Positions 6,701 through 13,365 of a DNA stretch of 64,000 nt are shown here, piece by piece. The position numbers and the translations under genes were made by a program. The notes under the pieces are model-generated. The model saw only the letters and a program-made list of their open reading frames with translations. It was not told the origin of the DNA and did not search any database. This stretch comes from a virus. The DNA is taken from the IMG/VR virus record IMGVR_UViG_3300044614_001845, positions 1 to 64,000 of that record. One strand, given 5' to 3'. Within the stretch, counting starts at the first letter, position 1. Each line of letters opens with the position of its first letter.

Positions 6701-7108
6701 TCAAAGAGTGGAAACATAGTCAATAACGTCTTGCGGCAATTCTTCTTTCAGCCACGCGGATCCATATTTATGTCCATCATCAATAAGAGAATCAAGCCCA
6801 TGCAAATAATCGCAAGCTTTCTCATAAGTAGAAACATCAGAGCCTTTATTTTTTGCCTGTCGCAGAATTTCCTCTTGCACAAATGTTCCAGCTCGCATGT
6901 CATTCAAATGCCAACGCTTCCAAATATCATACAAACGCGCAGGAATGAAATCTTTTACGCTTTCACGAATCTGCCCAAAACCAGTCTCTTCGCCGTCTTC
7001 AAAAATAATCCCGGAAATGCTTAGCCTCTTAAATGAATTGCGCTCAGCAATTTCAATGCTAATCTCGCAGTCAAAATCTGAACCGCTGTAGTAAAGAACT
7101 TTTTTCAT
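6701..7108 (-). CDS. Hypothetical early protein
   Basis: 135 residues. Starts with a beta hairpin-like part (VLYYSGSDFDCEISIEIAER) and continues helical. First gene after promoter cassette 3. No family recognised. Confidence 0.65.
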   Translation of the reverse strand: MKKVLYYSGSDFDCEISIEIAERNSFKRLSISGIIFEDGEETGFGQIRESVKDFIPARLYDIWKRWHLNDMRAGTFVQEEILRQAKNKGSDVSTYEKACDYLHGLDSLIDDGHKYGSAWLKEELPQDVIDYVSTL

Positions 7109-7144
7109 GAATCTGTGAAATTAAACGAGCAGTGAACAAATAAA

Positions 7145-7221
7145 CAAGCGAGAAAAAAACTACTTCTCTCGCCTGTTCCCTACTATTATAGCACGTATCA
7201 CCTTACGTGTCAAGTACTAAT
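7145..7221 (-). promoter_or_regulatory. Early promoter cassette 3 with +1 hairpin
   Basis: ATTAGTAC followed by TTGACA (7208-7213), 17-nt spacer, TATAAT (7185-7190), extended -10 TGC. Predicted +1 near 7178; a 9-bp stem (CAGGCGAGA with TCTCGCTTG) spans 7175 to 7145, with a U-rich loop. The upstream gene's TAG stop lies within the conserved ATTAG. Confidence 0.93.
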
Positions 7222-7714
7222 TTGCCTCCTTTCTAAAATAACCATCCCACCAAGTCTTTGATTCTTCAATCTGCGCTAACATTTGATTGCAGAAATTCCT
7301 GGCATCTTTCTCGTCTTCGTAAATGTACGGGTATTGATCAAATTCATAAACACCGTGATAATCTACAAGCGCTAAATAAGCACTTGCCCGTGTTACGACA
7401 TTCGTACTAACTAATTTACTAACAAAATCATCAAAATCTATCTCATTGAATTCTGCAACTTCGCTCAACGAATCACTAAACCATTCAGTATGCGTCGCAT
7501 GAAATTTATTCGTGCCAACAAAAGTATTCTCCTCAATAATACGATGACACGGCTCTAGTGTAATTTCACTGCGCTTTTTGAAATCCTGATCGTAAATCAA
7601 CATGATCGAATCATAAATACCACGGCGATCAATGCAAACAAATGCGCCGCCATGCTCAAATGGGTCAGCATCACCAAGATTTGCGATGCAAAAATAAGAA
7701 GGCTGTACAGTCAT
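7217..7714 (-). CDS. Acidic hypothetical protein
   Basis: 165 residues, acidic, beta-rich N-terminus (YFCIANLGDADPFEHGGAFV). Overlaps the upstream gene by one base. Its stop codon is part of promoter cassette 3. No family recognised. Confidence 0.65.
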   Translation of the reverse strand: MTVQPSYFCIANLGDADPFEHGGAFVCIDRRGIYDSIMLIYDQDFKKRSEITLEPCHRIIEENTFVGTNKFHATHTEWFSDSLSEVAEFNEIDFDDFVSKLVSTNVVTRASAYLALVDYHGVYEFDQYPYIYEDEKDARNFCNQMLAQIEESKTWWDGYFRKEAN

Positions 7715-7980
7715 TAGTTTGTTAATGCAATGTAACGAAAATGCGAGTATTCACCAGAAGCAATTGATTTGTTAATTTCTTCTAATGAATCAATGGCAGT
7801 AATTGCCATCCAAGTTGTATCAGAAATTTTTACGTCAATAGTTTCGTAATCATGATGACAAATGTGAAAAGTCTTGTCGCAAATAAATTCGTAGTAAATT
7901 ACGTCATCTTTTAGATCAAAGAATCCATCACGCGGTAAACCTGAAACCTCTTCGCGTAGTTCCTCAAGCGTGAAATTCAT
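7714..7980 (-). CDS. Hypothetical early protein
   Basis: 88 residues, acidic, mixed secondary structure (DDVIYYEFICDKTFHICHHD). Coupled tightly to the gene below. No family recognised. Confidence 0.65.
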   Translation of the reverse strand: MNFTLEELREEVSGLPRDGFFDLKDDVIYYEFICDKTFHICHHDYETIDVKISDTTWMAITAIDSLEEINKSIASGEYSHFRYIALTN

Positions 7981-7982
7981 GA

Positions 7983-8147
7983 TTAAACCTCTGGAATTCC
8001 TGAAAATTTACTGTCGCTGATTTCAAAGTATTCGTAATAAAAACCCTTTGGAATTGATTTAATTGCAGCCTCCAGTGATGGTGCCGTGACTCTGTAAATA
8101 TCGTTGAATTTATTAAAAAAGATGTAAGTTCGCTTTGTTAAGCTCAT
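7983..8147 (-). CDS. Small hypothetical early protein
   Basis: 54 residues (MSLTKRTYIFFNKFNDIYRV...), filling the gap between two tightly spaced genes with two- and three-base spacers. The spacing and frame are the main evidence. No family recognised. Confidence 0.6.
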   Translation of the reverse strand: MSLTKRTYIFFNKFNDIYRVTAPSLEAAIKSIPKGFYYEYFEISDSKFSGIPEV

Positions 8148-8150
8148 AGA

Positions 8151-8432
8151 TCAAATATGCGGGGTGGGATAATTAAACTCTGTGCCCGTAGAAAGCTTTG
8201 TAATTTCAATGTCTTCTTTGGGCAAACAAATCAAAGCCTGATCAAGAACCATTTTTGCAAATTCTTCTGATGCAGGCTTTGCATCAATCATCTTGCCGTC
8301 TTGCGTTGTTTTCTCCATACGAAAACAATTTTCAAATGCGCCCCAATGAATTCGATGAAAGCGCACAATAAATAACTGTTTCGCATCTCGTCTGTCAAAG
8401 AGACGAAACTCTTGAATTTGTCGAATGTTCAT
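8151..8432 (-). CDS. Hypothetical early protein
   Basis: 93 residues. FIVRFHRIHWGAFENCFRME suggests beta strands; the middle is helical. Three-base spacing on both sides in the cassette 4 operon. No family recognised. Confidence 0.65.
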   Translation of the reverse strand: MNIRQIQEFRLFDRRDAKQLFIVRFHRIHWGAFENCFRMEKTTQDGKMIDAKPASEEFAKMVLDQALICLPKEDIEITKLSTGTEFNYPTPHI

Positions 8433-8435
8433 GAA

Positions 8436-8690
8436 TCAAGCCTGTTCGTAGAAGTTAACAAATGCGACTGTGCAGCTGCCAATCGGGCGCAGTTCAAAAT
8501 AGTCTCCGTTGTCAAATGTTTTGCAACGAACACCAGTCAGCCCGAGTTCTTTTTTTGCAGCAGTAACAATTTGTCGCTGCGTTGCATTTTCTTGTGTGAA
8601 AAATGTACCGCGACGCACCCACGAATAATTTGCTTCACCAGCAAATGTATCTGTGTACTCGCATGTCCACTTGAAAACTTTGTCGCTCAT
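8436..8690 (-). CDS. Conserved-type small phage protein
   Basis: 84 residues: FKWTCEYTDTFAGEANYSWV, then KKELGLTGVRCKTFDNGDYF and RPIGSCTVAFV. I recognise this order as a small protein recurring in phage genomes, function unknown. First gene after promoter cassette 4. Confidence 0.7.
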   Translation of the reverse strand: MSDKVFKWTCEYTDTFAGEANYSWVRRGTFFTQENATQRQIVTAAKKELGLTGVRCKTFDNGDYFELRPIGSCTVAFVNFYEQA

Positions 8691-8718
8691 GATTTTCTGT
8701 GAAATAAAAAAGAAACAA

Positions 8719-8798
8719 ATGCGACGAAAAAGAAAGTAGTTCTCTCCCGTCGCATGTCTACATTATAGCACGTATCAGCTTACGTGTCAAGTATTAAT
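8719..8798 (-). promoter_or_regulatory. Early promoter cassette 4 with +1 hairpin
   Basis: TTGACA (8785-8790), 17 nt, TATAAT (8762-8767), extended -10. Predicted +1 about 8755, exactly where a perfect 8-bp stem (ATGCGACG with CGTCGCAT) begins; the hairpin spans 8755 to 8719. Confidence 0.94.
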
Positions 8799-9055
8799 CA
8801 ATCCGCATAGGCAAAAGAATAACGCTCGTTATACAAATCGCAGGCGTATTTTTCTTCATTGCTAATTTCATCTTCGCCACACCTTGAATCAATCCAGTCG
8901 GGCGACAATTCATTGCAGTCGAGCATGTCACGAATTTGATCGTGACTCATGAATTTAAGACACGCGAGAAGTAAATCGTTTTCCGTCGTATGTTCTTCCT
9001 CAAGTAACTGCATCGCGTAATCGCGTGGATCGTCTTGAAAATTGTCGAAGTCCAT
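8798..9055 (-). CDS. Acidic conserved-type phage protein
   Basis: 85 residues, very acidic. LLLACLKFMSHDQIRDMLDC followed by NELSPDWI is a pattern I associate with small phage proteins of unknown role. Second gene of the cassette 5 operon; its stop directly adjoins cassette 4. Confidence 0.65.
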   Translation of the reverse strand: MDFDNFQDDPRDYAMQLLEEEHTTENDLLLACLKFMSHDQIRDMLDCNELSPDWIDSRCGEDEISNEEKYACDLYNERYSFAYAD

Positions 9056-9064
9056 TTTCTGAAA

Positions 9065-9250
9065 TTAAAAGGGGTTTGTCCAGGAATTTGCTTGGCGATC
9101 AGTTATCTCGCCGTCTCTATGCAATGTGTCGATGAAATCAACAAATGCTTGTCGTTTTGCAACAACATCATTCTTTTGTTCTGGGCATTGGAACTTAATG
9201 TAATGCGCCCATTCATCATTAAACATTGAAACGGCTTGTTTGTTTGTCAC
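9065..9250 (-). CDS. Hypothetical early protein
   Basis: 61 residues with a GTG start at 9250. Contains FNDEWAHYIKFQCPEQKNDV. First gene after promoter cassette 5. No family recognised. Confidence 0.55.
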   Translation of the reverse strand: MTNKQAVSMFNDEWAHYIKFQCPEQKNDVVAKRQAFVDFIDTLHRDGEITDRQANSWTNPF

Positions 9251-9275
9251 GGAAATAAATGCAAATGAACAAAAG

Positions 9276-9348
9276 TGCGATAAAAACTAATGCTCTCATC
9301 GCAACAAGTGCATTGTAGCAGTTATCATGTTATTTGTCAAGTATTAAC
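9276..9348 (-). promoter_or_regulatory. Early promoter cassette 5 with +1 hairpin
   Basis: TTGACA (9335-9340), 17 nt, TACAAT (9312-9317), TGC extended -10. Predicted +1 near 9305; arms TGCGAT and ATCGCA span 9303 to 9276. The upstream stop TAA lies in the conserved block before the -35. Confidence 0.9.
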
Positions 9349-9631
9349 CTTCCACCTCCGAATAACTAACGCCGGGCATACCGCAAAGAAAGTTAGGACG
9401 ATTTAATTTTTTATGCACATAGTTAACGTATTCGTTGAATGTTGCCGCAGGAACATTGCCAAACAAATACATGTGAAGCTTCAATGCTTCTCCCTTCGCA
9501 TACAAATTAATAATGTCTTTATCTTGATCGTCTGCGATCTCTTTGTTGATTTCTAGTGCGTAATCAAGAATGTCCTGTTTGCAGGAAAATTGAGCACGAA
9601 AGTTCATGATGTCCTGATTTGTGAGTTGCAT
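9344..9631 (-). CDS. Hypothetical early protein
   Basis: 95 residues, helical (QDILDYALEINKEIADDQDK) with a C-terminal FLCGMPGVSYSE. Seven-base gap from the upstream gene. No family recognised. Confidence 0.65.
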   Translation of the reverse strand: MQLTNQDIMNFRAQFSCKQDILDYALEINKEIADDQDKDIINLYAKGEALKLHMYLFGNVPAATFNEYVNYVHKKLNRPNFLCGMPGVSYSEVEG

Positions 9632-9638
9632 AATTGAA

Positions 9639-9854
9639 TCAACCGTTTACAATTTGCTGAAATTGATCAAAAACTTTTTGCTTTGAACCCTTCAGATTAA
9701 ATTGATTTTTGATTACCGAATAAGCAGATTGCCCTCTAGAAATCTTCATGCCTTTAATTTCCAGGGCCAGTGCTCGCAGTAAAACTTTCATTCGATAAAT
9801 CTGAATGTCGTCACCTGAAATAACAGTGCCGCCGTCAAAATTTTCAATTGCCAT
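9639..9854 (-). CDS. Conserved-type small phage protein
   Basis: 71 residues with SGDDIQIYRMKVLLRALALE then GMKISRGQSAYSVIKNQFNL. This order recurs in many phage genomes without assigned function; the basic helical C-terminal half could contact nucleic acid (inference). First gene after promoter cassette 6. Confidence 0.7.
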   Translation of the reverse strand: MAIENFDGGTVISGDDIQIYRMKVLLRALALEIKGMKISRGQSAYSVIKNQFNLKGSKQKVFDQFQQIVNG

Positions 9855-9874
9855 GAAATTAAAAAAGAAACAAC

Positions 9875-9951
9875 TGCGACAAAAGAGATCAGATCTCTCT
9901 CATCGCATGTGACTATTATAGCACTTATCACGTTCCTTGTCAAGTACTAAT
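9875..9951 (-). promoter_or_regulatory. Early promoter cassette 6 with +1 hairpin
   Basis: ATTAGTAC and TTGACA (9938-9943), 17 nt, TATAAT (9915-9920), TGC extended -10. Predicted +1 near 9908; stem TGCGA/TCGCA plus inner AGAGATC/GATCTCT spans 9907 to 9875. The whole core promoter lies inside the 3' end of the upstream gene; TATAAT falls in its Cys-Tyr-Asn-Ser codons. Confidence 0.93.
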
Positions 9952-10220
9952 TTGATGACTTCTTTAGCAAATATCTTTTGATCACAAACATTGCACGTTA
10001 GAAATCTATCATTTTTATTCACGCAGTCTGTCTTAATGATCCAGGAATCAAGCGTCGCAAATCTTTCACGAAATACGTGACAGCATTGTGCGCAAGCAAT
10101 AAAATTGCCATGAGTCAAAACGTATCTAGTCTTTGAGTGTCTTCTATTTGTCAGAAACTGCGCTGCAAGAATGTCCGCCGTGCGTAGTGAATAGCTCTTT
10201 GAACTCATCAAATCAATCAT
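9900..10220 (-). CDS. Zinc-binding-type protein ending in a promoter
   Basis: 106 residues. Two CxxC pairs (CAQC near residue 43, CNVC near 76) suggest a zinc ribbon. The last 20 or so codons contain promoter cassette 6, so the protein ends DKCYNSHMR. No consensus promoter precedes it. Function unknown. Confidence 0.6.
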   Translation of the reverse strand: MIDLMSSKSYSLRTADILAAQFLTNRRHSKTRYVLTHGNFIACAQCCHVFRERFATLDSWIIKTDCVNKNDRFLTCNVCDQKIFAKEVIKLVLDKERDKCYNSHMR

Positions 10221-10361
10221 CCATAAGTAAATCTACCTAGCCCTTAAAAGCCCCTGCAGTGCTCACGAATCTGACTGGCGCAGAAATACCCGTGACGGGC
10301 GCAGAAAGCTGCTACTGGGGCAGGAATCAAGGGCTGAGGGCGCAGAAATCAACCAGCTGAA
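10221..10361. other. Non-coding spacer with GCGCAGAAATC motifs
   Basis: No gene seen. Words of the form GGCGCAGAAAT occur at about 10277, 10298 and 10338, and GCTCACGAATCT (10261-10272) is identical to 4137-4148. Arms AGCCCTT near 10239 and AAGGGCT near 10328 could pair, but no U-run follows. Confidence 0.5.
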
Positions 10362-10547
10362 TCAAGAATCCAGCGTTTTCTTGATACGAGCGTGAAGATC
10401 TTTGTAAAGAATACGAACTTCTTTCCACGCCCGCTCATTTTCTTCTTTTGTGCCGCCCTTAATCAAAGGGACAAAGTTTTCACCAAAATTGTGCATAAAT
10501 GAAATTGCGGACAACAAAGCAAGTTTTTCTTTTTTACTCAGTGACAT
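10362..10547 (-). CDS. Hypothetical early protein
   Basis: 61 residues, helical and basic (SLSKKEKLALLSAISFMHNF). Overlaps the upstream gene by 14 bases. Last gene of the cassette 7 operon. No family recognised. Confidence 0.6.
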   Translation of the reverse strand: MSLSKKEKLALLSAISFMHNFGENFVPLIKGGTKEENERAWKEVRILYKDLHARIKKTLDS

Positions 10548-10860
10548 CGTTCATTTCACGAATGATCCTGTTCGCCTGTGCAACTGTGCTTTGTGCAAAT
10601 ATCTCGCACAGCATCGAAAGTTGCTCGTCGTCAAATGCCTCAATAATCTTTAGGGGCGAACAAAATACTTGCATTTCATTGAAGTTGCCACTATTCATTT
10701 CTTGATAAAAAAGCAGAACTGCTGTAGTAAGCAGCTCCGCCTCAAGAACATAACAATGCAAAATCTCTTCTGCTGTTAGCTTGGATGAATCTCTGTCGCC
10801 ATTTTTAAGCGACATGTAATTCATCACAAGTCTGTCAGAATCTGCAATTCCTTGCATCAT
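10534..10860 (-). CDS. Hypothetical early protein
   Basis: 108 residues, all-helical appearance (KLTAEEILHCYVLEAELLTT). Overlaps the upstream gene by four bases, ATGA coupling. No family recognised. Confidence 0.65.
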   Translation of the reverse strand: MMQGIADSDRLVMNYMSLKNGDRDSSKLTAEEILHCYVLEAELLTTAVLLFYQEMNSGNFNEMQVFCSPLKIIEAFDDEQLSMLCEIFAQSTVAQANRIIREMNDVTE

Positions 10861-11405
10861 CCCTTCGCCTCCATTTTTTCTTGAAACGCACGAGCATAAA
10901 TCTCATTAGCGGTTACAGGTGCCTCCCCGCCGCTGTTGTCATAAAGAAACTGCGGGGTTGGGTCAATAGTGCCAAACTCAATCGCAAATTGACGCTGTTC
11001 GTTCATCAAGTATTCTGCTGTCGCAAAAAACTCGTCGGGATCCGTGCCCGAATCAACTAACTCGCCGCCTTCTTTAATCTCCCAGTAAACATCGTGACCA
11101 TCATGATAATTAACTTGATAGTAAACGGGCTGAGCTACTTCTGAACGTGGAATAATCTGCGTAGCATCAATGAAAATCTCGCAATTTTCAGGCTGATCGC
11201 CGCTGTGAATCTCTGCAATCATTTGCAGCACGTCTTTCATAGCGTCCTCCCCGCTTTTTTGTGAAACATTTTTCGTGAATTTTTTGGTCTCTTTATCGTA
11301 ACCAAGCTTGTAGCGATTGACAAGCCAGAGAGCAGTATTTGACATTTCTTGATCGAAATAATCTGGTGGATCGAGAGGGCGAGGGTCGTAAATAAAGTCA
11401 GACAT
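10857..11405 (-). CDS. Acidic hypothetical protein
   Basis: 182 residues. Proline-rich N-terminus (YDPRPLDPPDYFDQEMS), helical middle, beta-rich section (QPVYYQVNYHDGHDVYWEIK). Overlaps the upstream gene by eight bases. No family recognised. Confidence 0.65.
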   Translation of the reverse strand: MSDFIYDPRPLDPPDYFDQEMSNTALWLVNRYKLGYDKETKKFTKNVSQKSGEDAMKDVLQMIAEIHSGDQPENCEIFIDATQIIPRSEVAQPVYYQVNYHDGHDVYWEIKEGGELVDSGTDPDEFFATAEYLMNEQRQFAIEFGTIDPTPQFLYDNSGGEAPVTANEIYARAFQEKMEAKG

Positions 11406-11601
11406 TTACTTTGTGAGCGAAAATGGATTGTGCAAAACGTGAGCCCGGTCCGTAAGCTTCAACAAGCTCAGGGAACGCTTTAATAATCTTTTGCTTGTTT
11501 GTACTGTCTGCCGCGCAAATTGCATCAGCCAGCTTTGTGCAGAAACTGCCGCCATAGCGACGCATGGTTTCTGTGAGAATGTAAAAATCGTCTGAAGTCA
11601 T
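11398..11601 (-). CDS. Hypothetical early protein, start corrected
   Basis: 67 residues from the ATG at 11601 (MTSDDFYILTETMRRYGGSF...). An open frame extends to an ATG at 11682, but that codon overlaps the -35 hexamer of cassette 7 and lies upstream of the predicted transcription start near 11652, so it cannot be used by that transcript. The sequence before 11601 (TTTCACAGA) matches the leader before other first genes of these operons. Confidence 0.65.
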   Translation of the reverse strand: MTSDDFYILTETMRRYGGSFCTKLADAICAADSTNKQKIIKAFPELVEAYGPGSRFAQSIFAHKVNV

Positions 11602-11630
11602 TTCTCTGTGAAAAGAATTTGCTTGTGAGA

Positions 11631-11695
11631 AGAGCGACTCGATTGCCGCTCTCAGTGCATTGTAAGCGACGACGCGGCACATGTCAAGTACTAAT
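11631..11695 (-). promoter_or_regulatory. Early promoter cassette 7 with +1 hairpin
   Basis: ATTAGTAC and TTGACA (11682-11687), 17 nt, TACAAT (11659-11664); no TGN extension here. Predicted +1 about 11652, where the arm AGAGCG begins; its partner CGCTCT ends at 11631. Confidence 0.88.
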
Positions 11696-11699
11696 CAAT

Positions 11700-12113
11700 T
11701 CAGCTTAAATAAATTTTGCCGTCATCGCCAACGCAGGTAAAGATTTCATACTGACTACGCGCCGCATCTGTAAGAATTTCTGAAACCTCAGAAGCCCAGT
11801 CGCCGTCCCAAAATCCAGCGCCATGATGATTCCTGGTAAGTATGTAATCGTATTCGGTTTGATTTTCGCTTGGTTGCATTAAATCATAAAAGTCATCAAT
11901 GCTGTCCCAAGTGTCGCCAACTTTTTCCATTATCTTGGGTTCAACAATCTCAATAAATTGCTGAAACTCGTTGTAAAGACTTTCTAGTGACTTTTGATCA
12001 AAGTCATTGATGCTGTAATTTTTATCAAGCGGCACGCCGTCAAAATCGCACTCCGTATAGAGAATTGTTTCTGCGAGTGCCTGAGCCGTTGGGTTCACAG
12101 TAATCATCGTCAT
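11700..12113 (-). CDS. Conserved-type phage protein
   Basis: 137 residues from the ATG at 12113. The signature LTRNHHGAGFWDGDW followed by VGDDGKIYLS is one I recognise from a small phage protein family of unknown function. The stop lies just before the conserved block of cassette 7. Confidence 0.7.
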   Translation of the reverse strand: MTMITVNPTAQALAETILYTECDFDGVPLDKNYSINDFDQKSLESLYNEFQQFIEIVEPKIMEKVGDTWDSIDDFYDLMQPSENQTEYDYILTRNHHGAGFWDGDWASEVSEILTDAARSQYEIFTCVGDDGKIYLS

Positions 12114-12115
12114 CT

Positions 12116-12433
12116 TCAATAAAGATTACCAAGTTCAAATTCTTTTAATGCTGAAATTGCTAATTCAGTCGAAACAAATGCAATAATCTCCGGTTTGTTT
12201 GTAAAAAAGAAATCTTTGTCACTCGCAAACTTCGCCCAATAAAGCGAGAAATGCGAGCCAGCAAAAGTTGTGGCGCGACTAACAGAGCTGGGCAGATAAT
12301 CAAAATGACCCTCCTGGGAAAGCGCGTAAATCTGACATAGATCACGCATCAACTGATTAAATGTTTTGCCGTCGTGATTTTCCAAAAACAGCAAATACTT
12401 GCCGCTTTCTTCACGTAATTTAAGTGATGACAT
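12116..12433 (-). CDS. Hypothetical early protein
   Basis: 105 residues; first gene after promoter cassette 8. Contains HFDYLPSSVSRATTFAGSHF and a C-terminal helix. No family recognised. Confidence 0.65.
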   Translation of the reverse strand: MSSLKLREESGKYLLFLENHDGKTFNQLMRDLCQIYALSQEGHFDYLPSSVSRATTFAGSHFSLYWAKFASDKDFFFTNKPEIIAFVSTELAISALKEFELGNLY

Positions 12434-12448
12434 TTTTCTGACGATAAA

Positions 12449-12515
12449 AAAGACCGCTCTGTGTTGAACGGTCTTTGTATTATAGCATCAATCGCAAGAC
12501 TTGTCAAGTACTAAT
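12449..12515 (-). promoter_or_regulatory. Early promoter cassette 8 with terminator-like hairpin
   Basis: ATTAGTAC and TTGACA (12502-12507), 17 nt, TATAAT (12479-12484), TGC extended -10. A perfect 8-bp stem (AAAGACCG with CGGTCTTT) spans 12476 to 12449 and runs into six T. The hairpin begins within a few nt of +1 and looks like a complete intrinsic terminator, which would also stop read-through from cassette 9. The upstream stop TAG is inside ATTAG. Confidence 0.93.
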
Positions 12516-12816
12516 CTTGACTGGCTCTTTCACACATTTGCTGAAATGTAATAAATCCAAGATCGTCATCCATTCCCTCCGCCTGCATAATTTTTTCTCG
12601 CAGTTCAGATATTTGATTGACGTGCCTCATGATCACATCAGCCTTAACGGCGAGAGTTGTATAAATCTCACGACTTAACCAAGGCGTCAAAAAAGCAGCA
12701 ATTTGTGCTTTTGTTTTTTCTCGCTTGAGTGTTTTAATGCAATCCTCAAGCTGTAAATGCAATCCCAGTAGGAGCGCGTTTAACTCGTAAGTGTAAAGCT
12801 CTGATTTTAGTTTCAT
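12511..12816 (-). CDS. Hypothetical early protein
   Basis: 101 residues, entirely helical in appearance (YELNALLLGLHLQLEDCIKT, AEGMDDDLGFITFQ). Its stop is part of cassette 8. Three bases after the upstream gene. No family recognised. Confidence 0.65.
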   Translation of the reverse strand: MKLKSELYTYELNALLLGLHLQLEDCIKTLKREKTKAQIAAFLTPWLSREIYTTLAVKADVIMRHVNQISELREKIMQAEGMDDDLGFITFQQMCERASQD

Positions 12817-12819
12817 GAT

Positions 12820-13281
12820 TCAATCAAGATAGCGGGAAGCTTTGCCACAGAAAACAAGATCCATGACACCGTGAAAATCAGTGGGAGCAACACTGTAATC
12901 ATAATCACCATTGCCCTTAGTGATGAAATAAAACCTTGCAGTTTCACGAATAATTTTGTTTTGAACGCTGGCGAGACGATCATCTTTCATCAAGCGCAGC
13001 ATGTGAATCTCGACCGATGAGAAATCATACTCAGATTCTTCTTGTTTGCGCTTTTCATAAAGCTTGCAATACATGGGAAGAAACAAACTGCCCAGCTCGC
13101 TAATCATCCACAAGCGTGTATCGCCTTCACGCATTTTATTCAAAATCTTTCGATCATGAATAGCAACGTCAGTCCAGTTGTGTCTGACAACATCTTCTGC
13201 TTCAAAACACATCCACTCGTGAAGCGTTTTATTTCGCAGAATACGTTTAACAGGCTCTTGCCTGCTAATAATTTGTGTCAT
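12820..13281 (-). CDS. Hypothetical early protein
   Basis: 153 residues from the ATG at 13281 (MTQIISRQEPVKRILRN...); a longer TTG start at 13296 is less likely. Helical, many charged residues. First gene after promoter cassette 9. No family recognised. Confidence 0.65.
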   Translation of the reverse strand: MTQIISRQEPVKRILRNKTLHEWMCFEAEDVVRHNWTDVAIHDRKILNKMREGDTRLWMISELGSLFLPMYCKLYEKRKQEESEYDFSSVEIHMLRLMKDDRLASVQNKIIRETARFYFITKGNGDYDYSVAPTDFHGVMDLVFCGKASRYLD

Positions 13282-13354
13282 TTGCACTGTACGCAAAGTT
13301 GAATGAAGAACGATGCCATTGTAACAGGTTTCAGCTTACTTGTCAAGTACTAAT
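13281..13354 (-). promoter_or_regulatory. Early promoter cassette 9
   Basis: ATTAGTAC and TTGACA (13341-13346), 17 nt, TACAAT (13318-13323), TGT extended -10. This copy lacks the +1 hairpin. Instead a short stem (TTTGC/GCAAA, 13297 to 13281) abuts the start codon of the first gene. It is the outermost copy. Confidence 0.9.
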
Positions 13355-13365
13355 CTGATTGCGCT

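Noticed and set aside
10239-10334. Terminator from AGCCCTT/AAGGGCT arms
   Set aside because: The arms are 80 nt apart and no U-run follows on either strand.
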